DNA of 64,000 nt, taken from assembly GCF_048066115.1 (NCBI RefSeq), contig NZ_JBLTYX010000002.1, forward strand, positions 413,091 to 477,090, in the 5' to 3' direction. Below are positions 17,196-26,205 of this stretch, in pieces (position 1 is the first letter of the stretch; each line of letters begins with the position of its first letter). The notes under the pieces were generated by a model, which saw only the letters and a list, made by a program, of their open reading frames with translations, did no database searches and was not told the DNA's origin. A program made the position numbers and the translations under genes. The DNA is from Niveispirillum sp048066115. GTDB lineage: Bacteria; Pseudomonadota; Alphaproteobacteria; Azospirillales; Azospirillaceae.

Positions 17196-18915
17196 CTAAG
17201 CCGCCATGACCAGCTGGACCCAGGCCCGCATTTCCGCACGGCGTGCCTCCGCCGTCTGGATGTCCAGCCCGCGCCCGGCATCGGGCCCGATGCGCTTGGC
17301 CGCCGTCGCCTTCAGCTGCACATTGGCGGTCGGGTTCCATTGCACCGACGCCCCGGCACCTTGCTGGAAATAGGTATTGTGGGGCGATCCCGCCCCCTCC
17401 CAGCCATCCCAGGGCCGCTTGTGCTGTTCCACCACCCCGCCGTCCCAGAAGGCGGCGACGCGCAGGTCGTCGCGCAACCTGTGCCCGACCTCCAGGTTCA
17501 GCATCACGCCCTGGTCGCCACTGCCGGCATTGACCGGGTAGGCCCGGGTCCCCGTCAGGCCGCCCAGGGCGAACTGTTCGGCACTGTTCAGGTTCTTACT
17601 GACCAGCTGGCCCGACAGGGTCAGGGCGACGTCGCCATCCTTCCACAGGGCTTGGCGCCGCCCGGCGCTGAGCGTGATCTTGCCGTATTTGCCGCGCGTG
17701 CGGGCACTGGCCCTGTCCAGCGCCTTGTTGGCCTTGTTGCCGGACAGGTCGACATTGCCCAGCTTCACCGACGCATCCAGGATGAATGCCCCGCCCCCCC
17801 TCCAGCCATCGCGCATGGCCCGATGGGCGGAGAAGGTCACGGCCGCCAGCCGGTTGCTGGCCGTGACCAACCCGCCCACCCGGTCCCTGGTCCATTTATG
17901 CTCCGCCCCCACCGCCAGGCTGATCGGCGCGTCGGTGGTGCGCAGGCCCAGCCAGCGCAGGTTCATCGCCACCGTCTGCGCATTACCCGACGGTTCGCCC
18001 GCATTGACCTTCTTCGGGATGTCATAGGTCAGGGCCCCGCCCATCCCCTCCAGCCAGAAACCGTCATCGAACAGGGGGGCACCGGCCGTGACCTGGCCGT
18101 AACGCGAGGATTTGGTGCCCTGCCCCGTCACCGACACCTGGTCGCCCTGGCCGGTGGCATTGGTCAGGGTCGCGATGCCCAGGGCGCGGACACGGCCGAT
18201 CTCGCGCGCGGAATTATTGTCGATGACGGCCGTGGCGCTGAACAGCGGCGGGTCCCGCAGCTTCAGCACCACATCGGTCGTCCCCTCCTCCGTGCCGGCA
18301 TCCAGCACGCCAAGGGCCTGCATGCCCGGGATGATGCCCAGGTTGGAGACACCCGTGGCCACCGCACCGGGATGCAGCGGTTCGCCCGGGGCATTCCGGG
18401 AATGGATGAAGGATCGCGCCCGCTCCGGATCCAGGCGGGTACTGCTGGACGGATCGATGCGGACCCGGCCCATGCGGGCCTCCAGCACCTGGATGGTGAC
18501 CACGCCCCCTTCCAGCGATTGCCGCGGCAGCACGGCGCGGGCCAGCAGGTCGCGTTTGGCATAATAGCGGCTGATCCGCGCCGCCGCCTCCTTCAGGTCG
18601 CCCAAGGTGCAGTCGCGGCCGATATAGTCCGTCAGCTGCGCGCGCAGCTCCACTTCCCCGATCAGGTCGGCGATGATCCGGAAGCCGGTGACACGCACGG
18701 TCTCCCCCGCCTTGAGGAATTCCTCATCCGGCGAATAGGGCGTGATATCGGGCGTGGGCGGGGTTGGGGGGGGGAACCTGGGGAATATTGCGCTGCACAT
18801 CACGCAGAATCTGCCCGGCATCCTGCGCCATGGCAGTACCGCTCATGGCCCCGAAAGGCAGAACAGCCGCAGGTGAAACGCAAAATATCACCCTCGGCTG
18901 CACAGACCTGCCCAT
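17196..18915 (-). pseudogene. tpsB: FhaC/ShlB-type outer-membrane translocator, out of frame at a C9 tract
   Basis: The start is the ATG at 18915 with a signal peptide ending SGTAMAQDAGQ. The first 50 codons (ILRDVQRNIPQVPPP) are in one frame; the remaining 540 (TPPTPDITPYSPDEEF onward) are in another. The switch is at nine consecutive C (18774-18766 on the minus strand); eight would restore a 572-residue protein. The body has a POTRA domain (ETVRVTGFRIIADLIG) and a 16-stranded barrel region with the L6-type motif GGLTGTRAYP. TpsB proteins export their TpsA partner, and tpsA follows 3 bases later. The tract lies early in the gene, where length change would switch the whole operon, so phase variation is possible; a sequencing error is the alternative. 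Confidence 0.85.
18766..18774 (-). repeat. homopolymer C9 tract in tpsB
   Basis: Nine G on the plus strand, nine C in the coding direction, directly after the signal peptide region. With C9 the frame ends after about 63 codons; with C8 it is open to the end. Confidence 0.9.
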
Positions 18916-18930
18916 CAGTCTACAGCCAAA

Positions 18931-18959
18931 AGTATAGAATCTCCGTTTCTTGGTAAAGA
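18931..18959 (-). promoter_or_regulatory. possible promoter of the TPS operon
   Basis: TATACT on the minus strand at 18936-18931, with TCTTTA 17 bases upstream, about 16 bases before the tpsB ATG. The -10 is good; the -35 matches only half of the consensus. Confidence 0.35.
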
Positions 18960-19025
18960 TATTCTTGACGGGAGCGCACGAGCCAAATGGTTAGGGCGCA
19001 AGGGTGCGTCGCATCACCGGCCCAA

Positions 19026-19215
19026 TGACCTGCTGCCCTGATTGCATCCGCTTTTATGAGTGGAGCCCTCTGGGCGGCACCGTCATCCGCTCGACACGAG
19101 CGGTAGCAGGCCATCCGGCGGGCTCCACCTTTTTTCCTGCCACCTCGCACAGCATGGCGTCGTCCAGCATCGCGTCTGCAAGCAGCTTCTTCAGACGGAC
19201 ACTCTTCCAGGATGC
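19026..19215 (-). mobile_element. IS3-family remnant (orfA tail plus terminal sequence)
   Basis: On the minus strand VRLKKLLADAMLDDAMLCEV followed by GKK matches the C-terminal end of OrfA of IS3-family elements. It is followed within about 110 bases by sequence ending in an IS-like terminus that reads TGACCTGCTGCCC from 19026 on the plus strand. The same terminus, with about 80% identity over 50 bases, occurs at 63951 at the window edge. OrfB is absent, so this is an internally deleted relic. It sits between the TPS operon and the esterase gene. The group within IS3 is not resolved. Confidence 0.55.
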
Positions 19216-19225
19216 AGGTCACAGG

Positions 19226-20422
19226 TCATAGGTTGCGTACCAGATTGCCAAACTCCCGCGCCGTTTCACTGGCGGCCCGGTCGGCTTCCTTGGTGACGGC
19301 GGTCTGCTGCATGAAGCCATGCGGCAGTGCCGCATATTCCAGATAGAGCGTCTTGACGCCGGCCTTCTTCAAACCCTCCGCAAAGGCCCGGTCGGAATCG
19401 CGCAACGGATCGAAACCGGCAGAGGCGACAAGCGTCGGCGGCATTCTGGCGAAATTGCCGGCCAGCAGCGGAGAGATTTCCGGCTGGGACAGGTCCATGC
19501 CGGGGAACACGCGGCGATGGACATAATCGGTGAACGGCACGTCAAGGCCGAACCCGTCCCAGAACAGCCGCGCCGACACGTAATGGACGCGCATTTCCTT
19601 AACGCTGCGGTTATCGACCGCCGCATAGTAGAGCAACTGGCAGGCCGGGCTGGGCTTGCCGGCCTTCTGCGTCCGGGTGGTCACCACCACCGACATGTTA
19701 CCGCCGGCACTGTCGCCACCGACGCAGATGCGGGACCTGTCGCCCTTCAGCCGGTCGGCATTGGCCACCGCCCAGTCGAAGGCATCCTCCGCGTCGTTCC
19801 AGGAACCGGGATAGGGGTTCTCGGGCGCCAGCCGGTAATCGGTGGAAACGATGATCACCTTGGCCTCGTCGGCCAGCCGGCGCATGGTGCGGTCCACCGC
19901 CTCGATATTGCCGAACAGCCAGCCGCCGCCATGGTAGTAGACCAGGATCGGCAAGGTGCCTTCCGCCTTGGAATGATAGATGCGCACCGGGATCGGCTTG
20001 CCGTCGCGCGCCGTCACCTTGTCATCCGTCACCGAGGCCAGGGCCGGCCCCGGCTTCGTCTGCCTGATCCAGTGGTTGTTGGCGTCCTGACGGATGGCGG
20101 CCGCACTTTTCGGATCGTCGAACGGGTCCGGTGACGGCGTCGCCCCCTTATTCCCGGCTGCGGCCTTGGCCTCTTCCTCCGCGGCCTGCCGGCCCTTGTG
20201 GAAAAGATACTGCATCCGGAGGTCCAGCGTCTGGCCATCCAGGGTGATGCGCCTTCCCCCGACCTGTTCAAGGACCCAGCTGTCCGGCTTGGCCGCCAGA
20301 TCGGCGATCTCCCGTTCCTTGGGATCGGACGTCTGCGCCCCGGCATCGACGGACGGATACGCCCCGCAGACGGTGAACATGAGGGCGAGGGCGGAGAGCG
20401 TGATCAGCTGTTTGCGTAGCAA
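19226..20422 (-). CDS. secreted alpha/beta hydrolase (HSL-type acetyl esterase)
   Basis: 398 residues. The start is a TTG at 20422, supported by GGGAGGTCAAA just upstream and by the good signal peptide that follows (LITLSALALMFTVCGAYPS). It has the hormone-sensitive-lipase pattern: YYHGGGWLFGN oxyanion motif, STDYRLAPENPYPG, nucleophile elbow GGDSAGGN, and a late FDPLRD Asp and LPHGF His that complete the triad. It should hydrolyse short acyl esters in the periplasm or outside. An unusual 80-residue charged segment separates the signal peptide from the hydrolase domain. The substrate cannot be told; it stands alone between the IS relic and the RpiR gene. Confidence 0.8.
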   Translation of the reverse strand: MLRKQLITLSALALMFTVCGAYPSVDAGAQTSDPKEREIADLAAKPDSWVLEQVGGRRITLDGQTLDLRMQYLFHKGRQAAEEEAKAAAGNKGATPSPDPFDDPKSAAAIRQDANNHWIRQTKPGPALASVTDDKVTARDGKPIPVRIYHSKAEGTLPILVYYHGGGWLFGNIEAVDRTMRRLADEAKVIIVSTDYRLAPENPYPGSWNDAEDAFDWAVANADRLKGDRSRICVGGDSAGGNMSVVVTTRTQKAGKPSPACQLLYYAAVDNRSVKEMRVHYVSARLFWDGFGLDVPFTDYVHRRVFPGMDLSQPEISPLLAGNFARMPPTLVASAGFDPLRDSDRAFAEGLKKAGVKTLYLEYAALPHGFMQQTAVTKEADRAASETAREFGNLVRNL

Positions 20423-20584
20423 TTTGACCTCCCGGATGTTGCACCGGAACGATGTTGCACGCCACCGCCACCCGACAATCCCGCCGGCAGGTAATATATG
20501 CTACAAACGGGTAATGCCGACTACCGGCCGGTCTTATGCCGACCTTCCCCCAGGCGCCGGGCGTCGCCATCCGGCGGATTGGCA

Positions 20585-21469
20585 TTACTTTTCGGGAAGG
20601 CCCAACGTCATCGCGGCACCGGTCAGCCGGGTTCGCATCTGGTTCAGGTCGGCCAGACTGTCCAGCGCCCTCTTCGGCGCCTTGGTGGCGATACCCACCA
20701 GCAGCGCCTCGATAAGGCCCAGCGTGGCCGTGTGCATGCTCAACATATCGGCATGGCCCCTGGGCACGGGCAGCAGCAATTGCACGCGGTGGCCCACACT
20801 GTCGGCCAGCATGTCGGTCAGCAGCATGGACGCGGCCTTGCGGTGCCGGATCTCGTCCAGCAGCACATCCAGCTCCACATAGACCCGGCCATAGGCCAGC
20901 ATGACGACCAGGTCCTTGGCCCTGATCCGGTTCAGGTCGTCGGCGAACAGCAGGCCGGTATTGGTCAGGCTTGCCGCCTCGATCCCGAAGCGGTTCAGCT
21001 GGATGGAAAGATACTGGGCCAGCGCGCTGGACGGGCCGATGCCGAACACGAAGACGCGCGGCGCGTCGATGAAGGCCTTCACGGCACGCGCGAAAAGCTC
21101 CGGCGTCACCGACCGGCGCACCCCTTCCAGCGACTGGGCATGGATATCCAGCGTCACCGCCAGCGCATTCTCCAGATCGCTGCCGACCCGGCCCAGGATG
21201 CGGGTCAGCCGGTCGGCCGGCGATGGCTGGTCGATCTCCGCCACCAGTCCCCGGCGCAGATCATCCAGCCCCTGATAGCCCAACGCCTTGGCCGTGCGCA
21301 CGATGGTGGCATCGCTGGTGCCGGCCTTGGCCGCCAGTGCCGCGGCGGACGAGACCAGGACCTCGTTCCGGTGCTCCTTGAAGAAGCGGGCCACCCGCTG
21401 CTCCGTTGGCCGCATCGCCGGCCAATGCTCCGCCACGCGCTCATCGAAACTCGGCATCGCCTTTTTCAC
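20585..21469 (-). CDS. MurR/RpiR-family transcriptional regulator
   Basis: 294 residues with the two-domain RpiR plan. The N-terminal HTH (TEQRVARFFKEHRNEVL ... AKAGTSDATIVRTAKALGY) spans about residues 20-80. A SIS sugar-phosphate isomerase-like domain (RVFVFGIGPSSALAQYL ... VVMLAYGRV) spans about 125-260. Such proteins repress or activate sugar or sugar-phosphate genes and sense a phosphosugar through the SIS domain. It is divergent from the membrane-protein/phosphatase operon with about 115 bases between them, so that operon is its most likely target. No sugar enzyme is adjacent, which makes the effector unclear. Confidence 0.85.
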   Translation of the reverse strand: MKKAMPSFDERVAEHWPAMRPTEQRVARFFKEHRNEVLVSSAAALAAKAGTSDATIVRTAKALGYQGLDDLRRGLVAEIDQPSPADRLTRILGRVGSDLENALAVTLDIHAQSLEGVRRSVTPELFARAVKAFIDAPRVFVFGIGPSSALAQYLSIQLNRFGIEAASLTNTGLLFADDLNRIRAKDLVVMLAYGRVYVELDVLLDEIRHRKAASMLLTDMLADSVGHRVQLLLPVPRGHADMLSMHTATLGLIEALLVGIATKAPKRALDSLADLNQMRTRLTGAAMTLGLPEK

Positions 21470-21583
21470 ATCCCACCAGCCATTGACTATCGTAGTGTTT
21501 GCTACCTAAATGATCATAATGTAGTGATTATTACACGAACGATCTCCCCGGAGCGACCGGGCGGAACCGACGACACGAAACAG

Positions 21584-22330
21584 ATGCCGACAAGCTCCGC
21601 CATTACCGCCGTCACAATGGCCTTCTTCGCCTCCTGCGTCGAGGTCGTGGAAGCTTTTACCATTGTGCTGGCCATCGCGGTAACCCGCGGATGGCGCCCG
21701 GCCCTGTCGGGAACGGTTGTGGCGCTGGCGGTCCTGACCCTGATGGTCCTGGTGCTGGGTCCCCTGCTTCCTCTGCTGCCGATGACACTGCTGCATCTGG
21801 TCATCGGCACCATGCTGCTGCTGTTCGGGCTGGGATGGCTGTGCAAATCCATCCTGCGATCAGCCGGCATCATCCCCCTGCATGATGAGGATGCGGTCTT
21901 CGAGGCCACGCGCGGGGAATGGGCCCCGCGCGGCGATCCCCGCCGCACCTCGCTGAACGTGCTGGGTGGCATCATCGCCTTCAAGGCCGTGCTGCTAGAA
22001 GGGCTGGAGGTGGTGTTCATCGTGGTCGCCATCGGGGTGGGCCATGATCTGCTGGCCCCGGCCGCCATCGGGGCGCTGACCGCATGCCTGCTGGCCGCCG
22101 GCGCCATCCTGCGCCATCCCCTGTCGCGCATTCCGGAGAACACCCTGAAACAGTTGGTCGGTGTCGTCTCTGCCGCCTTCGGCGTGCTGTGGACGGGCAA
22201 GGGCCTGGGTATCGAATGGCCGGGTGACGGGGATCTGGCGCTGCTGGTCTTCATCATTCTGTTCTTCGCCACGGCCCGTCTGACCATCCATCTGCTGCGC
22301 CGCTCCTTCCCGGAGGTGGCCGGGCGATGA
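21584..22330 (+). CDS. COG4280-like integral membrane protein with FTR1-like motifs
   Basis: 248 residues; the frame is open further upstream, but only from the ATG at 21584 does it stop being antisense to the rpiR-type gene. It is almost wholly hydrophobic, with about seven membrane segments. Two half-repeats each begin with an acidic helix, SCVEVVEAFTIVLAI and VLLEGLEVVFIVVAIG, resembling the RE-G-x-E helices of FTR1 iron permeases. A soluble loop (HDEDAVFEATRGEW) joins the halves. The family is uncharacterised; a metal-ion transport role is a guess from the motif. Its stop overlaps the next start (ATGA), so it forms an operon with the next two genes. Confidence 0.65.
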   Translation: MPTSSAITAVTMAFFASCVEVVEAFTIVLAIAVTRGWRPALSGTVVALAVLTLMVLVLGPLLPLLPMTLLHLVIGTMLLLFGLGWLCKSILRSAGIIPLHDEDAVFEATRGEWAPRGDPRRTSLNVLGGIIAFKAVLLEGLEVVFIVVAIGVGHDLLAPAAIGALTACLLAAGAILRHPLSRIPENTLKQLVGVVSAAFGVLWTGKGLGIEWPGDGDLALLVFIILFFATARLTIHLLRRSFPEVAGR

Positions 22331-22554
22331 AGCGCAAGCAAACCCTGATCGGCGATATCGGGCAGACCCTGGTTGGCATGTTCCTGGCCGACCTGCGGCT
22401 GACCTTGTCCACCCTGGCACTGCTCTGTCTGGTGCATGTCCTCCGACTGACGGAACTGCCCGACCCCGTTGTGGGCGGATTGCTGCTGGCGGGATGCCTC
22501 TCCATCCTGGTGGATGCCGCCCTGCAGGGTGCCGAACGCAGGAGACCGGAATGA
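22327..22554 (+). CDS. small two-helix membrane protein
   Basis: 75 residues, start overlapping the upstream stop (ATGA) and its own stop overlapping the next start (ATGA). It has two hydrophobic stretches (LTLSTLALLCLVHVL and VVGGLLLAGCLSILV) and a basic, charged C-terminus. No family recognised. The double coupling argues that it is real and acts with the FTR1-like protein and the phosphatase. Confidence 0.65.
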   Translation: MKRKQTLIGDIGQTLVGMFLADLRLTLSTLALLCLVHVLRLTELPDPVVGGLLLAGCLSILVDAALQGAERRRPE

Positions 22555-23114
22555 GACGCCCCCTGCTGAAAGGTTTTTGCGGTCTGCTGGCGGTGACGGC
22601 CGGCATCGGCCTTTACCTGGGCGGCCTGCAACTGACCGGCAATTTCCATCCGGTGGTCGAGGGCGCGCTCTACCGCTCGGCACAGCCCGATCCGGCCGCA
22701 TTGGAACGCTATGTCCGGGATTACGGGATCAGAACCGTCGTCAACTTGCGCGGCGGCAACCCGGATGCCGGCTGGTACCGGGCGGAACGGGCCGCCAGCC
22801 AGCACCTGGGCCTGACCCATATCGATTTCCCCATGTCGGCCAAGCGTGAACTGACCCAGGAACAGGCGGCACAGCTTGTCGCCCTGTTGTCCAAGGCGGA
22901 GCGGCCGATCCTGATCCACTGCCAGGCCGGGGCCGACCGCAGCGGCCTGGCTGCCGCCCTCTATGTCGCCGCCGTGGCCGGCGGGGGTGAGGAGGCGGCC
23001 GAACGGCAGATATCCCTGCGCTACGGCCATATCTCCCTGCCGATAGCCAAAACCTTCGCCATGGATCGCAGCTTCGAAGCGCTGGAGCCCTGGCTGGGAT
23101 ACCCCGACAGCTAG
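22551..23114 (+). CDS. membrane-anchored dual-specificity/tyrosine phosphatase-like protein
   Basis: 187 residues from the ATG at 22551 (coupled to the upstream gene). A single N-terminal membrane segment (LLAVTAGIGLYLGGLQL) is followed by ALYRSAQPD, IRTVVNLRGG and the active-site loop HCQAGADRSG, i.e. HCx5R with the general-acid loop upstream. It resembles the bacterial DSP/PTP-like group whose members are often found with lipid or membrane genes. The substrate may be a phospholipid head group, an inositol phosphate or a protein; the sequence does not decide. The gene ends 10 bases before a truncated receptor gene, so the operon's original 3' end may have been lost. Confidence 0.8.
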   Translation: MRRPLLKGFCGLLAVTAGIGLYLGGLQLTGNFHPVVEGALYRSAQPDPAALERYVRDYGIRTVVNLRGGNPDAGWYRAERAASQHLGLTHIDFPMSAKRELTQEQAAQLVALLSKAERPILIHCQAGADRSGLAAALYVAAVAGGGEEAAERQISLRYGHISLPIAKTFAMDRSFEALEPWLGYPDS

Positions 23115-23124
23115 CCCCTTTCCC

Positions 23125-24250
23125 ATGCCGGCCCCACTTCGTGACGTGCCGCAGTCGGTCACCGTCGTCACCCGCCAGCAGATGGACGACCAGTCCATCA
23201 CCAGCATGGCCGATGTGGTGCGCTATGTCCCCCGCGTCGTCTTCGCCCAGGGCGAGGGCAATCGCGACACGCCGATCTTCCATGGCAATGCGTCCACCGC
23301 CGACTTCTTCGTCGATGGCATGCGCGACGACGTCCAATATTACCGCGACGTCTATAATATCGAGCGGGCGGAGGTGCTGAAGGGCCCCAACGCCATGTCC
23401 TTCTGCCGTGGTGGCGTCGGTGGCGTCATCAACCGCGTCACCCGGCAGACCAACTGGCGCCGTATCGGTGAAGTAAAGCTGGAGGTGGGCAGCGACGATC
23501 ATCATCGCGGCACCTTCGATCTGGGCCAGGGCATCAACGATAAGGCAGCATTGCGCCTGACCGGCCTGTACCAGAATTCCGGTTCCTACCGCGACGGCGT
23601 CGACTATGAACGCCGGGGCGTGAATCCCACCGCCTCCTTCCTGGTGGGCGAGGCGACGCAGATCCAGATCGGGTACGAGCATTTCGAGGATGAGCGCGTT
23701 GCCGATCGCGGCATCCCCTCCTACCAGGGCCGCGCGCTGCTGACCGGCCGGTCGACCTTCTTCGGCGATCCGGACCGGAGCCCGACCGACAGCCGCGTCG
23801 ATGCCGTCAATCTGGCGATCGAGCACAGCGTCAGCGACGACCTGTCGATCCGCAACCGCACCCGCTATGCCGATTATTCGAAATTCTACCAGAACGTCTT
23901 CCCCGGTGCCGTCAACACGGCGCGCACCACCGTCGTCATCTCCGCCTATAACAACGACACGGCGCGCGAGACCCTGATCAACCAGACGGATCTGAACTAC
24001 CGGTTCGCCACGGGTGCCCTCACCCATACGCTGCTGGCCGGCATGGAACTGAGCCGCCAGGAAACCGACAATTTTCGTGAAACGGGCTATTTCACCGCCG
24101 TCGGTGCCAACACCACCAGCATCAACGTGCCGGTGGGCAGCCCGCGCATCTCCGTGCCCATCACCTTCCGCCAGGCCGCCAGCGATGCCGACAATCACGG
24201 TGTGGCCAAGTCGATCGCCGGGTACCTCTGCAGGACCAGGTCGACCTGAC
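23125..24250 (+). pseudogene. TonB-dependent siderophore receptor, truncated at both ends
   Basis: It begins at PLRDVPQSVTVVTRQQ, i.e. inside the plug domain; signal peptide and TonB box are missing and the frame abuts the phosphatase gene. The plug (VRYVPRVVFAQGEGNRD, ERAEVLKGPNAMSF) and about half of the barrel are present (residues about 110-360). At 24226-24229 two extra bases (CT) disturb the frame; without them the protein would continue with the usual YLQDQVDLT. The similarity then ends at about 24250, where the opposite-strand receptor remnant begins. It matches catecholate-type siderophore receptors. Not functional as sequenced. Confidence 0.8.
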
Positions 24251-25655
24251 GCCGCGGCATTGCCGCCACCCTTGACCAGCTTGCTGTCCAGATAGGTATA
24301 GCCGCCGAAGATTTCCCACTGGTCGGTGACCTTGCCGGCCAGGCCCAGCTCGATACCCCGCACCCGCTTCTCACCCGCCATGGCGACGGTATGTCCTGAA
24401 GCGTGATGCGGCTGTTCTGCGTCTCCGTGTAGAAGATTGCGGCGGTGGCCAGCAGCGCCTCGTCAAACAGGCTCCACTTGGTGCCGACCTCGACGGTCTT
24501 GTTTTTCTCCGGCTTCAGGTTGGCATTGACCGCACTGCTCAGCGCCGACGGATCGCTGCCCTGGGCCAGGGCATTGCCCGTGGGCGTGGACGACGTGGCG
24601 TAGGAGGCATAGAAGCTGCCGTCGCGCGTCGGCTTGTAATTCAGGCCGACCTGATAATTGAACAAGTCATCCTCGCGCTTGAAGATGCTGCGCACGCCCG
24701 GCGTGGCGGCGGCGGTGCTGGCGGCACTGGTGAATTTCGACTCATACCGGTCGAAGCGCAGGCCCAGGTTCAGCTGGAATTCGCTGGACAGGTCGGTCGT
24801 GTCGGACAGATAGGCCGACTTGGTGACATTGCGCGAATTGCTGGGATTGTTGTTGCGCGTCATCACACCCGCCCACGCATCGTTGGGGTTCGGGTTGTTG
24901 AGATCCGTGCAATAGAAGGCGGCGATGGCGGCGGCGGTGCAGCTGGCCGCACCCGTCGGCAGGGTCAGGGCGTAGCTGTCATTCTCGCCCTGCTCCCGGC
25001 TGAACTCCACACCAGTGGAGAAATTGTGCGTCAGGCTGCCGGTGGTGAAGCTGCCATAGAGATCGGTCTGATTGGCGATCGTCTGCAATTCGGTGACGCG
25101 GTTGTTCTGGCGGCGATAGACCAGGCCGTAATAGATGTTGCCCTGGCTGTCATCGGGCTGGGTCCAGACATAATCCTGGCCGGTCTGGGCATAGCGCAGG
25201 GTATTGCGCAGCGCCAGGCCGCCGCCGAAATCACGGTCCAGCTTGATGGTGCCGATATCGGCCGTATCCTCGCGAAAATCGCGGTTCTTCAAACCGTACC
25301 AGGTGCTGCGGTCGACCTTGACCGGCGACCCGTCACCCACCTGCAGAACCCGCGCGCGGCCGTCGGTACGCGGACGGAAGGTAGGGTTGTCATAGGGGAT
25401 GCCCGTGTCCGGGATGTCGTCGGTTTCCAGGTGGTAATAGCTCAGCACCACCTGCGTGGCGCTGTTCAGGCCGAAGGCGACCGACGGGACGATGCCCCAG
25501 CGCTCGTTCTTCACCACGTCGCGGCCGGCCACACCGGCATCATGCCAGACGCCGTTCAGGCGCACGGCCACACCATCGCCCAACTGCTTGTTCACGTCCG
25601 CCGTGACGGATTGAGCAACACCCTGCGGAACGACATGTCTTTCTCCCCATGACAC
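24251..25655 (-). pseudogene. second TonB-dependent siderophore receptor, barrel fragment with frameshift
   Basis: The frame starts in mid-barrel (VTADVNKQLGDGVAVRLNG); signal peptide, TonB box and plug are absent. Barrel strands run through NFSTGVEFSREQGEND, FQLNLGLRFDRYES and LNYKPTRDGSFYASYA to NKTVEVGTKWSLFDEALL. Near 24391 the frame shifts (ITLQD to TVAMAGEKRVRGIELG), then EIFGGYTYLDSKLV is reached and the gene stops being recognisable at about 24250, some 150 residues short of a normal end. It overlaps in homologous region with the plus-strand remnant, so these are two paralogues, not halves of one gene. Confidence 0.8.
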
Positions 25656-25753
25656 CGCGCTTTTTGGCCCGGCTTATTTCTTTGGTTGGGGGGGCAATAT
25701 CGTCAGCTTGCTGTCAGAAACCTTTCATGGTTGCGGCACTCAAACTTCGCCAC

Positions 25754-25792
25754 CCATTCGTTCCACATGATCTGATTGTGTGGAACGAATGG
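25754..25792. repeat. perfect 14-bp inverted repeat
   Basis: CCATTCGTTCCACA, an 11-base loop and TGTGGAACGAATGG lie in the gene-free gap between the receptor remnant and the stress operon. There is no T-run on either side. It could be an operator, a relic of a mobile-element end, or an RNA hairpin. Confidence 0.6.
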
Positions 25793-25889
25793 AACACAAC
25801 ACCACCATAAGATCAAAGAACTTGACCTGCTCCCGGCGAGGCAAGGTGGATGCCCTCTTGCGTGACGAATTGACAGGCGCCTTAAAAGC

Positions 25890-25923
25890 AACAACCCGCC
25901 CAGCCGGAGCTGGACGGGTTGTT
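25890..25923 (-). terminator. factor-independent terminator of the katE operon
   Basis: AACAACCCGCCCAGC and GCTGGACGGGTTGTT form a 15-bp stem with one mismatch and a 4-base loop. On the minus strand it is followed by GCTTTTAAGG, a short T-run. It sits downstream of the katE/oxidoreductase/PRC genes. Confidence 0.7.
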
Positions 25924-25982
25924 ATAACGTCAGTGGATAGGAGGGGCTCGCCTTGACGATCGCGCCGTCAATCTCCCGCATA

Positions 25983-26123
25983 TCACTCCCCACCTGCGCT
26001 GCTGGTCATCATCGTGGAGCCGATGATGGCGGTGGCGTCGATGCCGCCCTGGTTCTGCTGCTCCGCCTCCACCGCCACATCGGCAACGCCCCCTTCCCCG
26101 ACCATCACGGTGACGATGTTCAT
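25983..26123 (-). CDS. possible small protein of 46 residues
   Basis: The frame from the ATG at 26123 reads MNIVTVMVGEGGVADVAVEA and ends TMMTSSAGGE. It has GC-rich third positions and acidic, small-residue composition like a real protein. It is open for another 25 codons upstream without a start, so a non-canonical start or a truncated gene is possible. It lies between the PRC-barrel gene and the terminator on the same strand. No family recognised; no clear ribosome site. Confidence 0.3.
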   Translation of the reverse strand: MNIVTVMVGEGGVADVAVEAEQQNQGGIDATAIIGSTMMTSSAGGE

Positions 26124-26205
26124 GTTGGCGACCGATCTGATCTGCGGCAGCCAGGCGGCGGAGGCCCCTGTCGCCGCAGCGTCGACGCCATGCCGGCATC
26201 ACCAC

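Larger units (their letters stand above)
25656..25982. other. gap of about 330 bases without a convincing gene
   Basis: It contains the 14-bp inverted repeat and the terminator hairpin. A 63-codon minus-strand frame at 25703-25894 has no ribosome site or recognisable sequence and spans the inverted repeat; it is not called. Confidence 0.6.

Noticed and set aside
20498..21583. Upstream extension of the COG4280-like membrane protein
   Set aside because: It runs antisense through the RpiR regulator gene and has no hydrophobic or family character.
24195..25655. The two receptor remnants as halves of a single gene split by inversion
   Set aside because: Both contain the same barrel region with different sequence, so they are paralogues, not complementary halves.
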